64,000 nucleotides of DNA from Streptomyces eurythermus. Its GTDB lineage: Bacteria > Actinomycetota > Actinomycetes > Streptomycetales > Streptomycetaceae. Of the stretch, positions 9,251 to 18,046 are shown one piece after another. The stretch lies in NCBI RefSeq assembly GCF_014649115.1, contig NZ_BMSK01000018.1, forward strand, positions 136,713-200,712. Reading direction: 5' to 3'. The translations under genes and the position numbers were made by a program. The notes beneath the pieces are model-generated. The model ran no database searches. It was not told the origin of the DNA and saw only the letters and a program-made list of their open reading frames with translations. The number at the start of each line of letters is the position of its first letter. Within the stretch, counting starts at the first letter, position 1.

Positions 9251-11217
9251 GGCCCACCCTCGACGATGTCACCCGGGGCCGCATCCTCTTCGGCGGCGAC
9301 TACAACCCCGAGCAGTGGCCGGAGCAGACCTGGCACGAGGACGTCCGGCTGATGCGGGAGGCCGGGGTCAACTCCGTCACGCTCGGCGTCTTCTCCTGGT
9401 CCCGGCTCGAACCGGAGCCCGGCGCGCGGGAGTTCGGCTGGCTGGACCGGCTGATGGACCTCCTGCACGAGCACGGCGTCGGGGTCGTCCTCGCCACGCC
9501 CACCTCCTCCCCGCCGCCCTGGATGGGCCGCCTGCACCCGGACACCCTGCCCCGGGACGCCGACGGCCGGATCGAGTGGTGGGGCGGGCGGCAGCACTTC
9601 TCGCACTCCAGCGCCACCTACCGCCGCTACGCCGCCGCCATCACCGAGGACCTGGCCGCCCGTTACGCCGGCCACCCGGCGCTGACCATGTGGCACATCA
9701 ACAACGAGTACTGCACCTTCGACCACGGCGACGAGGCCGCCGCCGCCTTCCGCCGCTGGCTGCGGGAGAAGTACGGCACCCTGGACGCCCTCAACTCCGC
9801 CTGGGGCACGGCCTTCTGGAGCCAGGGCTACGACACCTGGGGCGGCATCCTGCCGCCGCGCCGCCCGCACTACATGAGGAACCCCGGCCAGACGCTGGAC
9901 TTCCGCCGGTTCACCTCCGACATGCTCCTGGAGTGCTGCACCGCCGAACGGGACATCGTCCGCCGGCACACCCCGCACCTGCCGGTGACCACCAACTTCA
10001 TGCCGCTGTGGACCGGGCAGGACGGCTGGCGCTGGGCCCGCGAGGAGGACGTCGTCTCCGTCGACCTGTATCCCGACCCGCGCGACCCGCTCGGCGGGCA
10101 GCGCGGCGCGCTGGTGCAGGACCTCACCCGGTCGCAGGCGCGCGGGCCGTGGATGCTGATGGAACAGGCGGCCGGGCCGGTCAACTGGCGCGGGGTGAAC
10201 CACCCCAAGCCGCGCGGGCTGAACCGGCTGTGGTCCCTCCAGGCCGTCGCCCGCGGCGCCGACGCCGTCTGCTACTTCCAGTGGCGCCAGTCCCGGCAGG
10301 GCGCCGAGAAGTTCCACTCCGGGATGGTCGGCCACGCCGGACCCGAGGGGCGCACCTTCCAGGAGGTCAAGCGGCTCGGCGCCGACCTCGCCCGGGTCGC
10401 GGACCAGGTGTCCGGCACCCGGATCACCGCCGATGTGGCCATCCTGCACGACTGGCACTCCTGGTGGGCCGGGGACCACGAGGGGCGCCTGTCGACGCGG
10501 GTCGACTACCCCGAGGTGCTCACCGCCTGGCACCGCGCCCTGTGGGAGGCCCACCTCACCGCCGACTTCGCCCACCCGGAGGACGACCTGTCCGGCTACC
10601 GGCTCGTCGTCGCCCCGCAGCTGTACCTCCTCACCGACTCCGCCGTCGCCGAGCTCCTCGCGTACACCCGTGAGGGCGGCACCCTCGTCTGCGGTTTCCT
10701 CACCGGAGTCGTCGACGAGGACGACCGGGTCCGCCCCGGCGGCATGGACGCCCGGCTGCGCGAGCTGTTCGGCATCCGCACCCTGCACGAGTGGTGGCCG
10801 CTCCAAGAGGGGGAGACGGTCGACTGCGAGGGCTTCCGCGGGACGCTGTGGTCGGAGGAGATCGAGCCGGAGCCCGGGGCCGCCGAGACCGTGCCCTACC
10901 GGGGCGGGGAACTGGACGGGCTGCCCGCCGTACTGCGCCGGGACCGCGCCTGGTACCTGTCCACGCTGCCCGAACCGGACGCGCTGCGCTCCCTGCTGGC
11001 CGGCATCGCCGCCGGGGCCGGGGTCCGGCCGGTGCTGGACGGGCTGCCCGGGGGAGTGGAGGCGGTGCGCCGGGGCGACCTGCTGTTCCTGCTGAACCAC
11101 GGGCGGGAGCCGGTCACCGTCCCGGTCCCGGGCACCCACCGCGAGCTGCTCGGCGGCGCGGACGTCACGGACGCGGTCACCCTCGGCCGCTACGGCGTGG
11201 CGGTGCTGCGGTCATGA
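9247..11217 (+). CDS. GH42 beta-galactosidase
   Basis: Releases terminal beta-galactose from oligosaccharides; in a xyloglucan context it would remove galactose from side chains. It is 656 aa, the usual GH42 length. The acid/base Glu154 lies in WHINNEYC and the nucleophile Glu306 in WMLMEQAAG. The N-terminus GGDYNPEQWP is typical of the family, and a trimerisation domain plus a small C-terminal beta domain follow. No signal peptide, so the enzyme is intracellular. Start is ATG 9247, overlapping the xyloglucanase stop (ATGA). The stop in turn overlaps the GH95 start. Confidence 0.92.
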   Translation: MRPTLDDVTRGRILFGGDYNPEQWPEQTWHEDVRLMREAGVNSVTLGVFSWSRLEPEPGAREFGWLDRLMDLLHEHGVGVVLATPTSSPPPWMGRLHPDTLPRDADGRIEWWGGRQHFSHSSATYRRYAAAITEDLAARYAGHPALTMWHINNEYCTFDHGDEAAAAFRRWLREKYGTLDALNSAWGTAFWSQGYDTWGGILPPRRPHYMRNPGQTLDFRRFTSDMLLECCTAERDIVRRHTPHLPVTTNFMPLWTGQDGWRWAREEDVVSVDLYPDPRDPLGGQRGALVQDLTRSQARGPWMLMEQAAGPVNWRGVNHPKPRGLNRLWSLQAVARGADAVCYFQWRQSRQGAEKFHSGMVGHAGPEGRTFQEVKRLGADLARVADQVSGTRITADVAILHDWHSWWAGDHEGRLSTRVDYPEVLTAWHRALWEAHLTADFAHPEDDLSGYRLVVAPQLYLLTDSAVAELLAYTREGGTLVCGFLTGVVDEDDRVRPGGMDARLRELFGIRTLHEWWPLQEGETVDCEGFRGTLWSEEIEPEPGAAETVPYRGGELDGLPAVLRRDRAWYLSTLPEPDALRSLLAGIAAGAGVRPVLDGLPGGVEAVRRGDLLFLLNHGREPVTVPVPGTHRELLGGADVTDAVTLGRYGVAVLRS

Positions 11218-13406
11218 GCGCCACGCCGGTCCACGGCACCTGGGAGCCGGCCCCGGCCGCGCGCTGGGAGGACGCCTTCCTGAGCGGCAACGGCCACCAT
11301 GGCGCCCTTGTGTCCGGCGACCCGGACGACGAGCGGGTCATCGTCACCCAGCACACCCTCGTCCGGCCCAACGGCGCCGAACACGCCCGGCCGCCCCGGC
11401 TGGCCGCCGCCCTGCCCCGGGTCCAGGACCGGCTGCTCGCCGGCGACCTCACCGCCGCCGAGCGCTTCACCGACGGCCGCCCGCTCCAGTGGGTGCAGCC
11501 CTTCCACCCCGCCTTCCAGGTCCGGGTGCGCCGGCCGGCGGGCGGCGGGCGGGAGGTGCGCCGGGCCGTCGACTTCACCAGCGGCGAGGTGACCGCGGCC
11601 GGCCGCGGCGCCGCCGGCCGGGTCTTCGTCTCCCGCGCGGACGACGTGATCGCGCACGAGGTCTCCGCCGGCGACCTGGCCGTCACCCTGGACCACCGGC
11701 TGCCCGGCGCCCCGGCCGGGCTGCGCGTCGGACACGGCGCGCTGCTCACCCCCGAGGGCGCCCTGCTGAGCCTGCGCGTGCGCTACCCGGACAGCGACCG
11801 CGCCTACACCGGTGTCACCCTCGTCGCCGTCACCGGCGGCCGGACGGAACTCACCCCGCCGGGCGTCCGTGTCACCGGCTGCCGTTCCGCGCTGCTGCTC
11901 ACCCGGGTGCTGAGGCACACCGGCGAGGCGGACGTCATCGCCGAGTCCCGGCGTCTCCAGGACCTGCTCGACGGCACCGAACGCCCCTACGAGGGCCTGC
12001 TCGCCCGCCATCTCGACCACCACCGCCCCGCCTATCTCCGGGTCACCCTCGACCTCGGCGCCGACCCGGCCGAGCGCGCCCTGCCCGGCTCCGAGCTGCT
12101 GACGCGCCCGCACAGCCCGGCCCTGCTGGAACGGCTGTTCGCGGCCGGCCGCTACCACCTGCTCTCCAGCAGCGGCCACCACCCGCCCCGGCTCACCGGA
12201 CTGTGGACCGGCGACTGGGACACCGCCTGGTCCGGGGCGTTCACCACCAACGCCAACCTCAACCTCCAGACCGCCGCCGCGCCCGCCGCCGCACTGCCCG
12301 AGGTCACCGAGGCGCTGGCCGGCTTCGTCACCCGGCAACTGCCGCACTGGCGGGCCAACGCCCGCGCCGTCTTCGGCACCCGGGGCGCGGTCGCGCCCTC
12401 GCACAGCGACGGCGAGTCCGGGCTGACGTACCACTTCAGCCGCGAGTACCCGCTGCACCTGTGGACCGCGGGCGCCGACTGGCTGCTCAAACCGCTGGTC
12501 GACCACGACGAGATCCGCGGCGAGCAGGATCCGCGCACCGCCGCCGCCCTCGCCGAAGCGGCCCTCTTCTACGAGGACTTCCTCACCCGCACCGACGCCG
12601 ACGGCCGCCTCGTGATCGTGCCCTCCTACTCCCCGGAGAACCGCCCCGCGAACGGAAGCTGGGGAGCGCTCAACGCGGCCATGGACCTCTCCGCCGCCCG
12701 GCACACCCTGCTCACCGCCGCCCGCTACCACCCCGAACACGCCGAGAGGTGGCGGGCGTTGGCCGAGCGGCTGCCCCCGCACCGGATCAACTCCGACGGC
12801 GCCCTCGCCGAATGGGCCTGGCCCGGCCTCCACGACACCTACGACCACCGCCACCTCAGCCACCTCTACGGCGTCTGGCCCCTGGAGGAGATCACCCCGT
12901 ACGGCACCCCGCGCCTGGCCGCCGCCGCCCACCGGGCTCTGGACCTGCGCGGCGCGGAGAACGACTCCGCCCACGGCCATCTGCACCACGCCCTGATCGC
13001 CGCCCGGCTCGGCGACGGGGAGCGGGCCGGGCGTGCCCTGCGCCGGGTCCTCGACGGCGACTTCTTCCACGCCTCCCTGATGAGCGCCCACTACCCCCAC
13101 CGCGACGTCTACAACGCGGACGCCGCGCACACCCTCCCCGGCGTGCTCATCGAGACGCTGCTCCAGTCCACCCCGGACCGCCTGATCCTGCTCCCCGCCG
13201 TCCCGGACGCCTGCCCGCGCGGCGAACTGCGCGGCATCCGCACCCGGTTCGGCGCCGAGGTCGACCTCGCCTGGGGCCCGGACGGCGCCCGGGCGGTCGT
13301 ACGACCGGGCCGCACCCACCGCGTCGAACTGCGGACTTCCTCCGGCACCGAACCCCTCGAACTGGTCGCCGGGGAAGACCGCGTCCTCACCCTGAGGGCG
13401 CGGTGA
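11214..13406 (+). CDS. GH95 alpha-L-fucosidase
   Basis: Inverting alpha-1,2-L-fucosidase family, 730 aa. The N-terminal beta domain begins at WEDAFLSGNGHHGA. The (alpha/alpha)6 barrel has the Asn-rich catalytic segment TTNANLNLQ and the late motif HRHLSHLYGVWPLEE, both diagnostic for GH95. The Asn segment is somewhat divergent (NANLNLQTAAAP rather than NINLQMNYW), so substrate preference may differ. No signal peptide. It overlaps the GH42 gene by 4 bp. In the locus it would remove fucose capping the galactose of plant xyloglucan before the GH42 enzyme acts. Confidence 0.88.
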   Translation: MSATPVHGTWEPAPAARWEDAFLSGNGHHGALVSGDPDDERVIVTQHTLVRPNGAEHARPPRLAAALPRVQDRLLAGDLTAAERFTDGRPLQWVQPFHPAFQVRVRRPAGGGREVRRAVDFTSGEVTAAGRGAAGRVFVSRADDVIAHEVSAGDLAVTLDHRLPGAPAGLRVGHGALLTPEGALLSLRVRYPDSDRAYTGVTLVAVTGGRTELTPPGVRVTGCRSALLLTRVLRHTGEADVIAESRRLQDLLDGTERPYEGLLARHLDHHRPAYLRVTLDLGADPAERALPGSELLTRPHSPALLERLFAAGRYHLLSSSGHHPPRLTGLWTGDWDTAWSGAFTTNANLNLQTAAAPAAALPEVTEALAGFVTRQLPHWRANARAVFGTRGAVAPSHSDGESGLTYHFSREYPLHLWTAGADWLLKPLVDHDEIRGEQDPRTAAALAEAALFYEDFLTRTDADGRLVIVPSYSPENRPANGSWGALNAAMDLSAARHTLLTAARYHPEHAERWRALAERLPPHRINSDGALAEWAWPGLHDTYDHRHLSHLYGVWPLEEITPYGTPRLAAAAHRALDLRGAENDSAHGHLHHALIAARLGDGERAGRALRRVLDGDFFHASLMSAHYPHRDVYNADAAHTLPGVLIETLLQSTPDRLILLPAVPDACPRGELRGIRTRFGAEVDLAWGPDGARAVVRPGRTHRVELRTSSGTEPLELVAGEDRVLTLRAR

Positions 13407-13442
13407 ACTCTCCCCACCACCCCCACCCATGGAAGGGACGCC

Positions 13443-14156
13443 ATGGCAACGAGCACCGTCAGCAGGGTCGCCAAGGCCCTGATCGCCCCCGCACTCGCCC
13501 TCGGCGCCACCGTCGGCCTCGCCTCGGCACCGGCCTCCGCCGCCGTCTGGAGCACCTGCGACCAGTGGGGCAACACCACCCTGAACGGCTACACCCTCTA
13601 CAACAACATCTGGGGCTCCGGCGCCGGCAGCCAGTGTGTCTGGGCCAACTCCGGCACCAACTGGGGCGTGCACGCCGACCACCCCAACACCGGCGGCATC
13701 AAGTCCTACCCCGACGCCAAGAAGGTGATCAACAAGCCGATCACCTCCCTGACCTCGCTCACCAGCAACTACAACGTCACCGTCCCGTCGTCCGGCGCGT
13801 ACAACACGTCGTACGACATCTGGGACACGGACTACGACTACGAGATCATGCTCTGGGTCAACAAGACCGGACCCGTCGGACCGCTCGGCACCTCGCAGGG
13901 CAATGTCACCCTGGGCGGGCACACCTGGACCGTCTACAAGGGCAGCAACGGCGCCAACGAGGTCTTCTCCTTCATCCGCACCTCCAACTCCGCCTCCGGC
14001 ACGGTGAACATCCTGCCGATCCTGAAGTGGATCAAGGACACCAAGCACTGGTTCGGCGACGAGACCATCGGCGACGTCCAGTTCGGCTACGAGATCACGT
14101 CCGCGTCCGGCGGCCTGGACTTCACCACCAACAACCTGACGGTCAGCAGCAGCTGA
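13443..14156 (+). CDS. Secreted GH12 endo-beta-1,4-glucanase/xyloglucanase
   Basis: 237-aa GH12 endoglucanase with a Sec signal peptide (cleavage after APASA, about residue 33). The concanavalin-like beta-jelly roll carries the nucleophile Glu134 in YDYEIMLW and the acid/base Glu217 in QFGYEITS. There is no carbohydrate-binding module, unlike the cellulose-acting GH12 enzymes of many streptomycetes. Start is ATG 13443 with GGAAGGGA upstream. It lies 36 bp after the fucosidase and closes the operon. Neighbours suggest xyloglucan rather than cellulose as substrate. Confidence 0.92.
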   Translation: MATSTVSRVAKALIAPALALGATVGLASAPASAAVWSTCDQWGNTTLNGYTLYNNIWGSGAGSQCVWANSGTNWGVHADHPNTGGIKSYPDAKKVINKPITSLTSLTSNYNVTVPSSGAYNTSYDIWDTDYDYEIMLWVNKTGPVGPLGTSQGNVTLGGHTWTVYKGSNGANEVFSFIRTSNSASGTVNILPILKWIKDTKHWFGDETIGDVQFGYEITSASGGLDFTTNNLTVSSS

Positions 14157-14162
14157 CCGACC

Positions 14163-14205
14163 GGGGCCGGCCCCGCGCCATCAGGACGCGGCCGGCGCCG
14201 GCCCC
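14163..14205. terminator. Possible hairpin between convergent GH12 and LacI genes
   Basis: GGGGCCGGC (14163-14171) can pair with GCCGGCCCC (14197-14205) around a 25-nt loop. The right arm lies inside the 3' end of the repressor gene. There is no T tract. It sits where two converging transcripts must end, but the long loop makes this a weak call. Confidence 0.3.
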
Positions 14206-15194
14206 GAACTCGCCCGCCGGGTCAGCCCGGGCGGGAGCAGGACGACCTCGTCGCCGCCGCGCCCGTCCAGCTTGGCCACCAGGCGCTCCACGGCCCGCCG
14301 GCCCATCTCCTGGGCCGGGATGGCGACCGAGGTCAGCCGCACCGAGGCCTGCACGGCGACCTGGTCCGGGCAGATCGCGACCACGGACACGTCCTCGGGC
14401 ACCGCCCGGCCCTGCTGGCGCAGCAGCGCGAGCAGCGGCTCCACCGCCGACTCGTTCTGCACCACGAACCCGGTCGTCGCCGGGCGCTCGTCGAAGACCC
14501 GGGCCAGGGTGAGGGCCATCGCGTCGTACCCGCCCTCGCACGGCCGGTGCAGCAGCCGCACGCCGGTCTCGCGGGCCGCGGAGCGCAGCCCGTCCAGGGT
14601 GCGCTCGGCGAAGCCGGTGTGCCGTTCGTAGACCGCGGGGGCCTCGCCGATGACAGCGATGTCGCGGTGTCCGAGCCCGGCCAGATGCTCCACGCACAGC
14701 GCGCCGGTCGCGCTCCAGTCCAGGTCCACACAGGTCAGTCCGCCGGTGTCGGCGGGCAGCCCGATCAGTACGGAGGGCTGGTCGGTGCCCCGCAGCAGCG
14801 GCAGCCGCTCGTCCTCCAGCTCGACGTCCATCAGGATCATCGCGTCGGCGAGCCCGCTGCCGGTGACCCGGCGCACCGCGTCGGGGCCCTCCTCGCCGGT
14901 GAGCAGCAGCACGTCGTAGCCGTGCGTGCGGGCGGTGGTGGCCACGGCGATGGCGATCTCCATCATCACCGGCACATACAGGTCGGTGCGCAGCGGGATC
15001 ATCAGCGCGATGATGTTCGACCGTTTGCCGGCCAGGGCGCGGGCGCCCGCGTTCGGGTGGTAGCCCAGTTCCCGGATGCTCTGCTCGACCCGCTGCCGGG
15101 TGCCGGCGGAGATGGACCGCTTGCCGCTGAGGACATAGCTCACCGTGCTCGCCGAGACTCCGGCGTGCTGGGCGACCTCGGCGAGGGTGACCAT
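14181..15194 (-). CDS. LacI-family transcriptional repressor of the glycan locus
   Basis: 337-aa LacI/GalR regulator. The helix-turn-helix is at the extreme N-terminus (VTLAEVAQHAGVSASTVSYVLSG), followed by the hinge helix NAGARALAG and a periplasmic-binding-protein-like sugar domain. Start is ATG 15194 with GGAGAG about 8 nt upstream; a longer reading frame exists but would precede the HTH with unrelated sequence. The family binds symmetrical operators and releases them on sugar binding. Two palindromes lie just upstream of this gene and two in the GH3/transporter control region, which points to autoregulation and control of both arms. The inducer is unknown; a xyloglucan-derived oligosaccharide is the natural guess. 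Confidence 0.92.
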   Translation of the reverse strand: MVTLAEVAQHAGVSASTVSYVLSGKRSISAGTRQRVEQSIRELGYHPNAGARALAGKRSNIIALMIPLRTDLYVPVMMEIAIAVATTARTHGYDVLLLTGEEGPDAVRRVTGSGLADAMILMDVELEDERLPLLRGTDQPSVLIGLPADTGGLTCVDLDWSATGALCVEHLAGLGHRDIAVIGEAPAVYERHTGFAERTLDGLRSAARETGVRLLHRPCEGGYDAMALTLARVFDERPATTGFVVQNESAVEPLLALLRQQGRAVPEDVSVVAICPDQVAVQASVRLTSVAIPAQEMGRRAVERLVAKLDGRGGDEVVLLPPGLTRRASSGPAPAAS

Positions 15195-15211
15195 CCAGCT
15201 CTCCAAGCTTT

Positions 15212-15225
15212 GTGAAGCGCTTCGA
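15212..15225. promoter_or_regulatory. Imperfect LacI-type operator before the repressor gene
   Basis: GTGAAGCGCTTCGA, with two mismatches in one half site relative to the perfect palindrome, 17 bp upstream of the repressor start codon. Its position overlaps the leader just before the ribosome binding site, which fits autorepression with a weaker site. Confidence 0.7.
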
Positions 15226-15296
15226 CACTGCGCGTTTCCGACAGGGTGGGTGAGGGTGGAAACGACCCTAACGCCAAGGGAGGCGGGGTGTCCATA

Positions 15297-15320
15297 GGCT
15301 GTCGAAGCGCTTCGACAGCC
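15297..15320. promoter_or_regulatory. Extended 24-bp LacI-type operator palindrome
   Basis: A perfect 24-bp palindrome whose core TCGAAGCGCTTCGA (15302-15315) matches the two sites at 2867 and 3048. Symmetry extends five further base pairs on each side (GGCTG/CAGCC). It lies about 103 bp upstream of the repressor start. Confidence 0.8.
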
Positions 15321-15498
15321 ACTCGCACCCCTGACACGGCAACCTCCGCGCCGGACGGCCGTCATGGAAGCTCCACGCTAGACCCGGCCGGCTCCGCCCG
15401 GGTGGTGGGCCCCGCCCGTTTCGGGTACCAACGATCCAGTAGCACCGGTCGGTGCCGATCGGTCCCGGTCGTCCTTCTCAGCGGCGAGGTGAGCCTCG

Positions 15499-17436
15499 AT
15501 GTCCGCCACCACCACCCCACGCACCACCGTCACCGAGCGCGAGGCCCGCCGGGTGGCGGAGGCCGCGCGGCAGCGGGACTGGCACAAGCCGAGCTTCGCC
15601 AGGGAGCTGTTCCTCGGGCGCTTCCGGCTCGACCTCATCCACCCGCACCCGCTGCCCGACGAGGAGTCCGTCCGGCGCGGCGAGGAGTTCCTGGCGAAGC
15701 TGCGCGCCTTCTGCGAGACGGAGATCGACCCCGCCCGCATCGAGCGCGAGGCCCGCATCCCCGACGAAGTGGTGGCGGGCCTGAAGGAGCTGGGCGCCCT
15801 CGGCATGAAGATCGACCCCCGGTACGGCGGCCTCGGCCTCACCCAGCTCTACTACAACAAGGCCCTCGCCCTGGTCGGCTCCGTCAGCCCCGCCGTCGGC
15901 GCGCTGCTCTCCGCCCACCAGTCGATCGGCGTGCCGCAGCCGCTGAAGCTGTTCGGCACCCAGGAGCAGAAGGACGCCTTCCTGCCCCGCTGCGCCCGCA
16001 CGGACATCTCCGCGTTCCTGCTCACCGAGCCGGACGTGGGCTCCGACCCCGCCCGGCTGGCCACCACGGCCGTGCCCGAGGGCGAGGAGTACGTCCTGGA
16101 CGGGGTGAAGCTGTGGACCACCAACGGCGTGGTCGCCGACCTGCTGGTGGTCATGGCACGGGTGCCCGAGTCCGAGGGGCACCCGGGCGGCATCACCGCG
16201 TTCGTGGTGGAGGCCGCCTCCGAGGGCATCACCGTGGAGAACCGCAACGCCTTCATGGGCCTGCGCGGCATCGAGAACGGCGTCACCCGCTTCCACCGGG
16301 TCAGGGTCCCGGCGGCGAACCGGATCGGCCCCGAGGGCGCGGGCCTGAAGATCGCGCTCACCACGCTGAACACCGGCCGGCTGTCGCTGCCCGCGATGTG
16401 CGCGGGCGCCGGCAAATGGTGTCTGAAAATCGCCCGCGAGTGGGCGGCGGAGCGCGAGCAGTGGGGCAAGCCGGTCGCGCTGCACGAGGCCGTCGGCTCG
16501 AAGATCGCGTTCATCGCGGCGACCACCTTCGCCCTGGAGGCCGTGCTCGACCTGTCCTCCCAGATGGCCGACGAGGACCGCCACGACATCCGCATCGAGG
16601 CCGCCCTCGCCAAGCTGTACGGCTCGGAGATGGCGTGGAAGATGGCCGACGAGCTGGTCCAGATCCGCGGCGGACGCGGCTACGAGACGGCCGAGTCGCT
16701 CCGGGCGCGCGGCGAACGCCCGGTCCCGGCCGAGCAGATCCTGCGCGACCTGCGCATCAACCGCATCTTCGAGGGCTCGACGGAGATCATGCACCTGCTG
16801 ATCGCCCGGGAGGCGGTGGACGCCCACCTGTCGGTCGCCGGCGACCTCATCGACCCCGACAAGTCCCTGGCCGACAAGGCGAGGGCGGGCGCGAACGCGG
16901 GCGTCTTCTACGCCAAGTGGCTCCCGAAACTCCTCACGGGCCGCGGCCAACTGCCCACGTCGTACGGCGAGTTCCGGCACGGCACCGATCTGTCCGGGCA
17001 CCTGCGCTATGTCGAGCGCACCTCCCGCAGGCTCGCCCGCTGCACCTTCTACGCCATGTCCCGCTGGCAGGGCCGGATGGAGTCCAAGCAGGGCTTCCTC
17101 GGCCGGGTCGTGGACATCGGCGCGGAACTGTTCGCGATGAGCGCGGCCTGCGTACGCGCCGAGCGGCTGCGCGCCGAGGGCCGCCACGGCCGCGAGGCCT
17201 ACCAGCTCGCCGACGCCTTCTGCCGCCAGGCCCGCATCCGCGCGGACGAACTGTTCACGCGCCTGTGGGCCAACACCGACGACCTGGACCGGCGGCTGGT
17301 CAAGGCGGTCCTGGCCGGCTCCCACACCTGGCTGGAGGAGGGCGTCCTCGATCCGTCGGGGCAGGGCCCGTGGATCGCCGACGCGACCCCCGGACCCTCG
17401 GCGCGCGAGAACGCCCGCCGTCCCTACGGGAGTTAG
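15499..17436 (+). CDS. Acyl-CoA dehydrogenase (FadE-like, long form)
   Basis: 645-aa flavin-dependent acyl-CoA dehydrogenase that would introduce the alpha-beta double bond in fatty acyl-CoA beta-oxidation. N-terminal helical domain, then the FAD-binding beta domain (FLLTEPDVGSDPARL, KLWTTNG), then the C-terminal helical domain with IRGGRGYETAESL and the FEGSTEIMHLLIARE motif. An extra C-terminal helical region of about 200 residues makes it VLCAD/FadE-like in length. Start is ATG 15499, with GGCGAGGTGA upstream. The 3' end overlaps the convergent lamin-tail gene by 4 bp. Exact chain-length preference is unknown. Confidence 0.9.
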   Translation: MSATTTPRTTVTEREARRVAEAARQRDWHKPSFARELFLGRFRLDLIHPHPLPDEESVRRGEEFLAKLRAFCETEIDPARIEREARIPDEVVAGLKELGALGMKIDPRYGGLGLTQLYYNKALALVGSVSPAVGALLSAHQSIGVPQPLKLFGTQEQKDAFLPRCARTDISAFLLTEPDVGSDPARLATTAVPEGEEYVLDGVKLWTTNGVVADLLVVMARVPESEGHPGGITAFVVEAASEGITVENRNAFMGLRGIENGVTRFHRVRVPAANRIGPEGAGLKIALTTLNTGRLSLPAMCAGAGKWCLKIAREWAAEREQWGKPVALHEAVGSKIAFIAATTFALEAVLDLSSQMADEDRHDIRIEAALAKLYGSEMAWKMADELVQIRGGRGYETAESLRARGERPVPAEQILRDLRINRIFEGSTEIMHLLIAREAVDAHLSVAGDLIDPDKSLADKARAGANAGVFYAKWLPKLLTGRGQLPTSYGEFRHGTDLSGHLRYVERTSRRLARCTFYAMSRWQGRMESKQGFLGRVVDIGAELFAMSAACVRAERLRAEGRHGREAYQLADAFCRQARIRADELFTRLWANTDDLDRRLVKAVLAGSHTWLEEGVLDPSGQGPWIADATPGPSARENARRPYGS

Positions 17437-17891
17437 CAGTACTTGTCGCTCGGGTCCCGCGTCGTCCAGGAGCAGGAGGAGACCTTGCTGCCGCTCGCCT
17501 TGGTCAGGGTGGCCGTGTCCTTGTCGTTGTTCCAGACGTAGGCGCGGCGCCCCTGGTACCGGTCGGAGGCGGTGTTCGTGCCGCTGCCGGTGTGGATCTT
17601 GAGGTACTTCCCGGCGCCGATCTTGACGTCAGGGAAGACGTACTTGTGGTTGGAGGCGTCCTTCAGGATCCAGCCCTTGAGCGAGACGGCCTGGCCGCCG
17701 GTGTTCTTCAGCTGGACCCACTCGCCGTTCAGGCTCTTGTTGGAGCGGTTGTCCGTGCCGGGGCTGTCGAACCACACGTGGTGGATCCTCACACCGCCGG
17801 CGGCCTGGGCCGGGGTGCTGAGCAGGGTGCCGGTGAGCAGCGCCGCGCCCGCGAGCGCGGGCAGGGCGGCGCGGAGGCGCACAGAGCGCAT
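17433..17891 (-). CDS. Secreted lamin-tail domain protein
   Basis: 152-aa small exported protein with a Sec signal peptide (cleavage after TPAQA, about residue 30) followed by a single lamin-tail domain (GVRIHHVWFDSPGTDNRSNKS, NGEWVQLKNTGG, GWILKD). Such domains are immunoglobulin-like folds found on secreted bacterial proteins, often beside nucleases, but here it stands alone. Two Cys near the C-terminus (SCSW, KYC) could form a disulfide. Function unknown. It converges on and overlaps the acyl-CoA dehydrogenase by 4 bp. Confidence 0.85.
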   Translation of the reverse strand: MRSVRLRAALPALAGAALLTGTLLSTPAQAAGGVRIHHVWFDSPGTDNRSNKSLNGEWVQLKNTGGQAVSLKGWILKDASNHKYVFPDVKIGAGKYLKIHTGSGTNTASDRYQGRRAYVWNNDKDTATLTKASGSKVSSCSWTTRDPSDKYC

Positions 17892-18046
17892 GGAGATATC
17901 CCCCCAGGATGTCGTCCGTGAATCATGCGGAACGAAGTGTTTATCACAAGATCTTCATGCCGGTTTCACAGGAGGAATTCCGGCCACCGCACCCGCCCGG
18001 GGGACGCACTGTCCGGCCCGCCGCCGCTTGCCGCAACAATGGGGGG

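Larger units (their letters stand above)
15195..15498. promoter_or_regulatory. Divergent region between repressor and acyl-CoA dehydrogenase genes
   Basis: This 304-bp stretch holds two operator palindromes near the repressor gene. Past about 15320 I see no further recognisable structure. The acyl-CoA dehydrogenase start is about 180 bp beyond the second palindrome, so its control by the repressor is uncertain. Confidence 0.6.
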
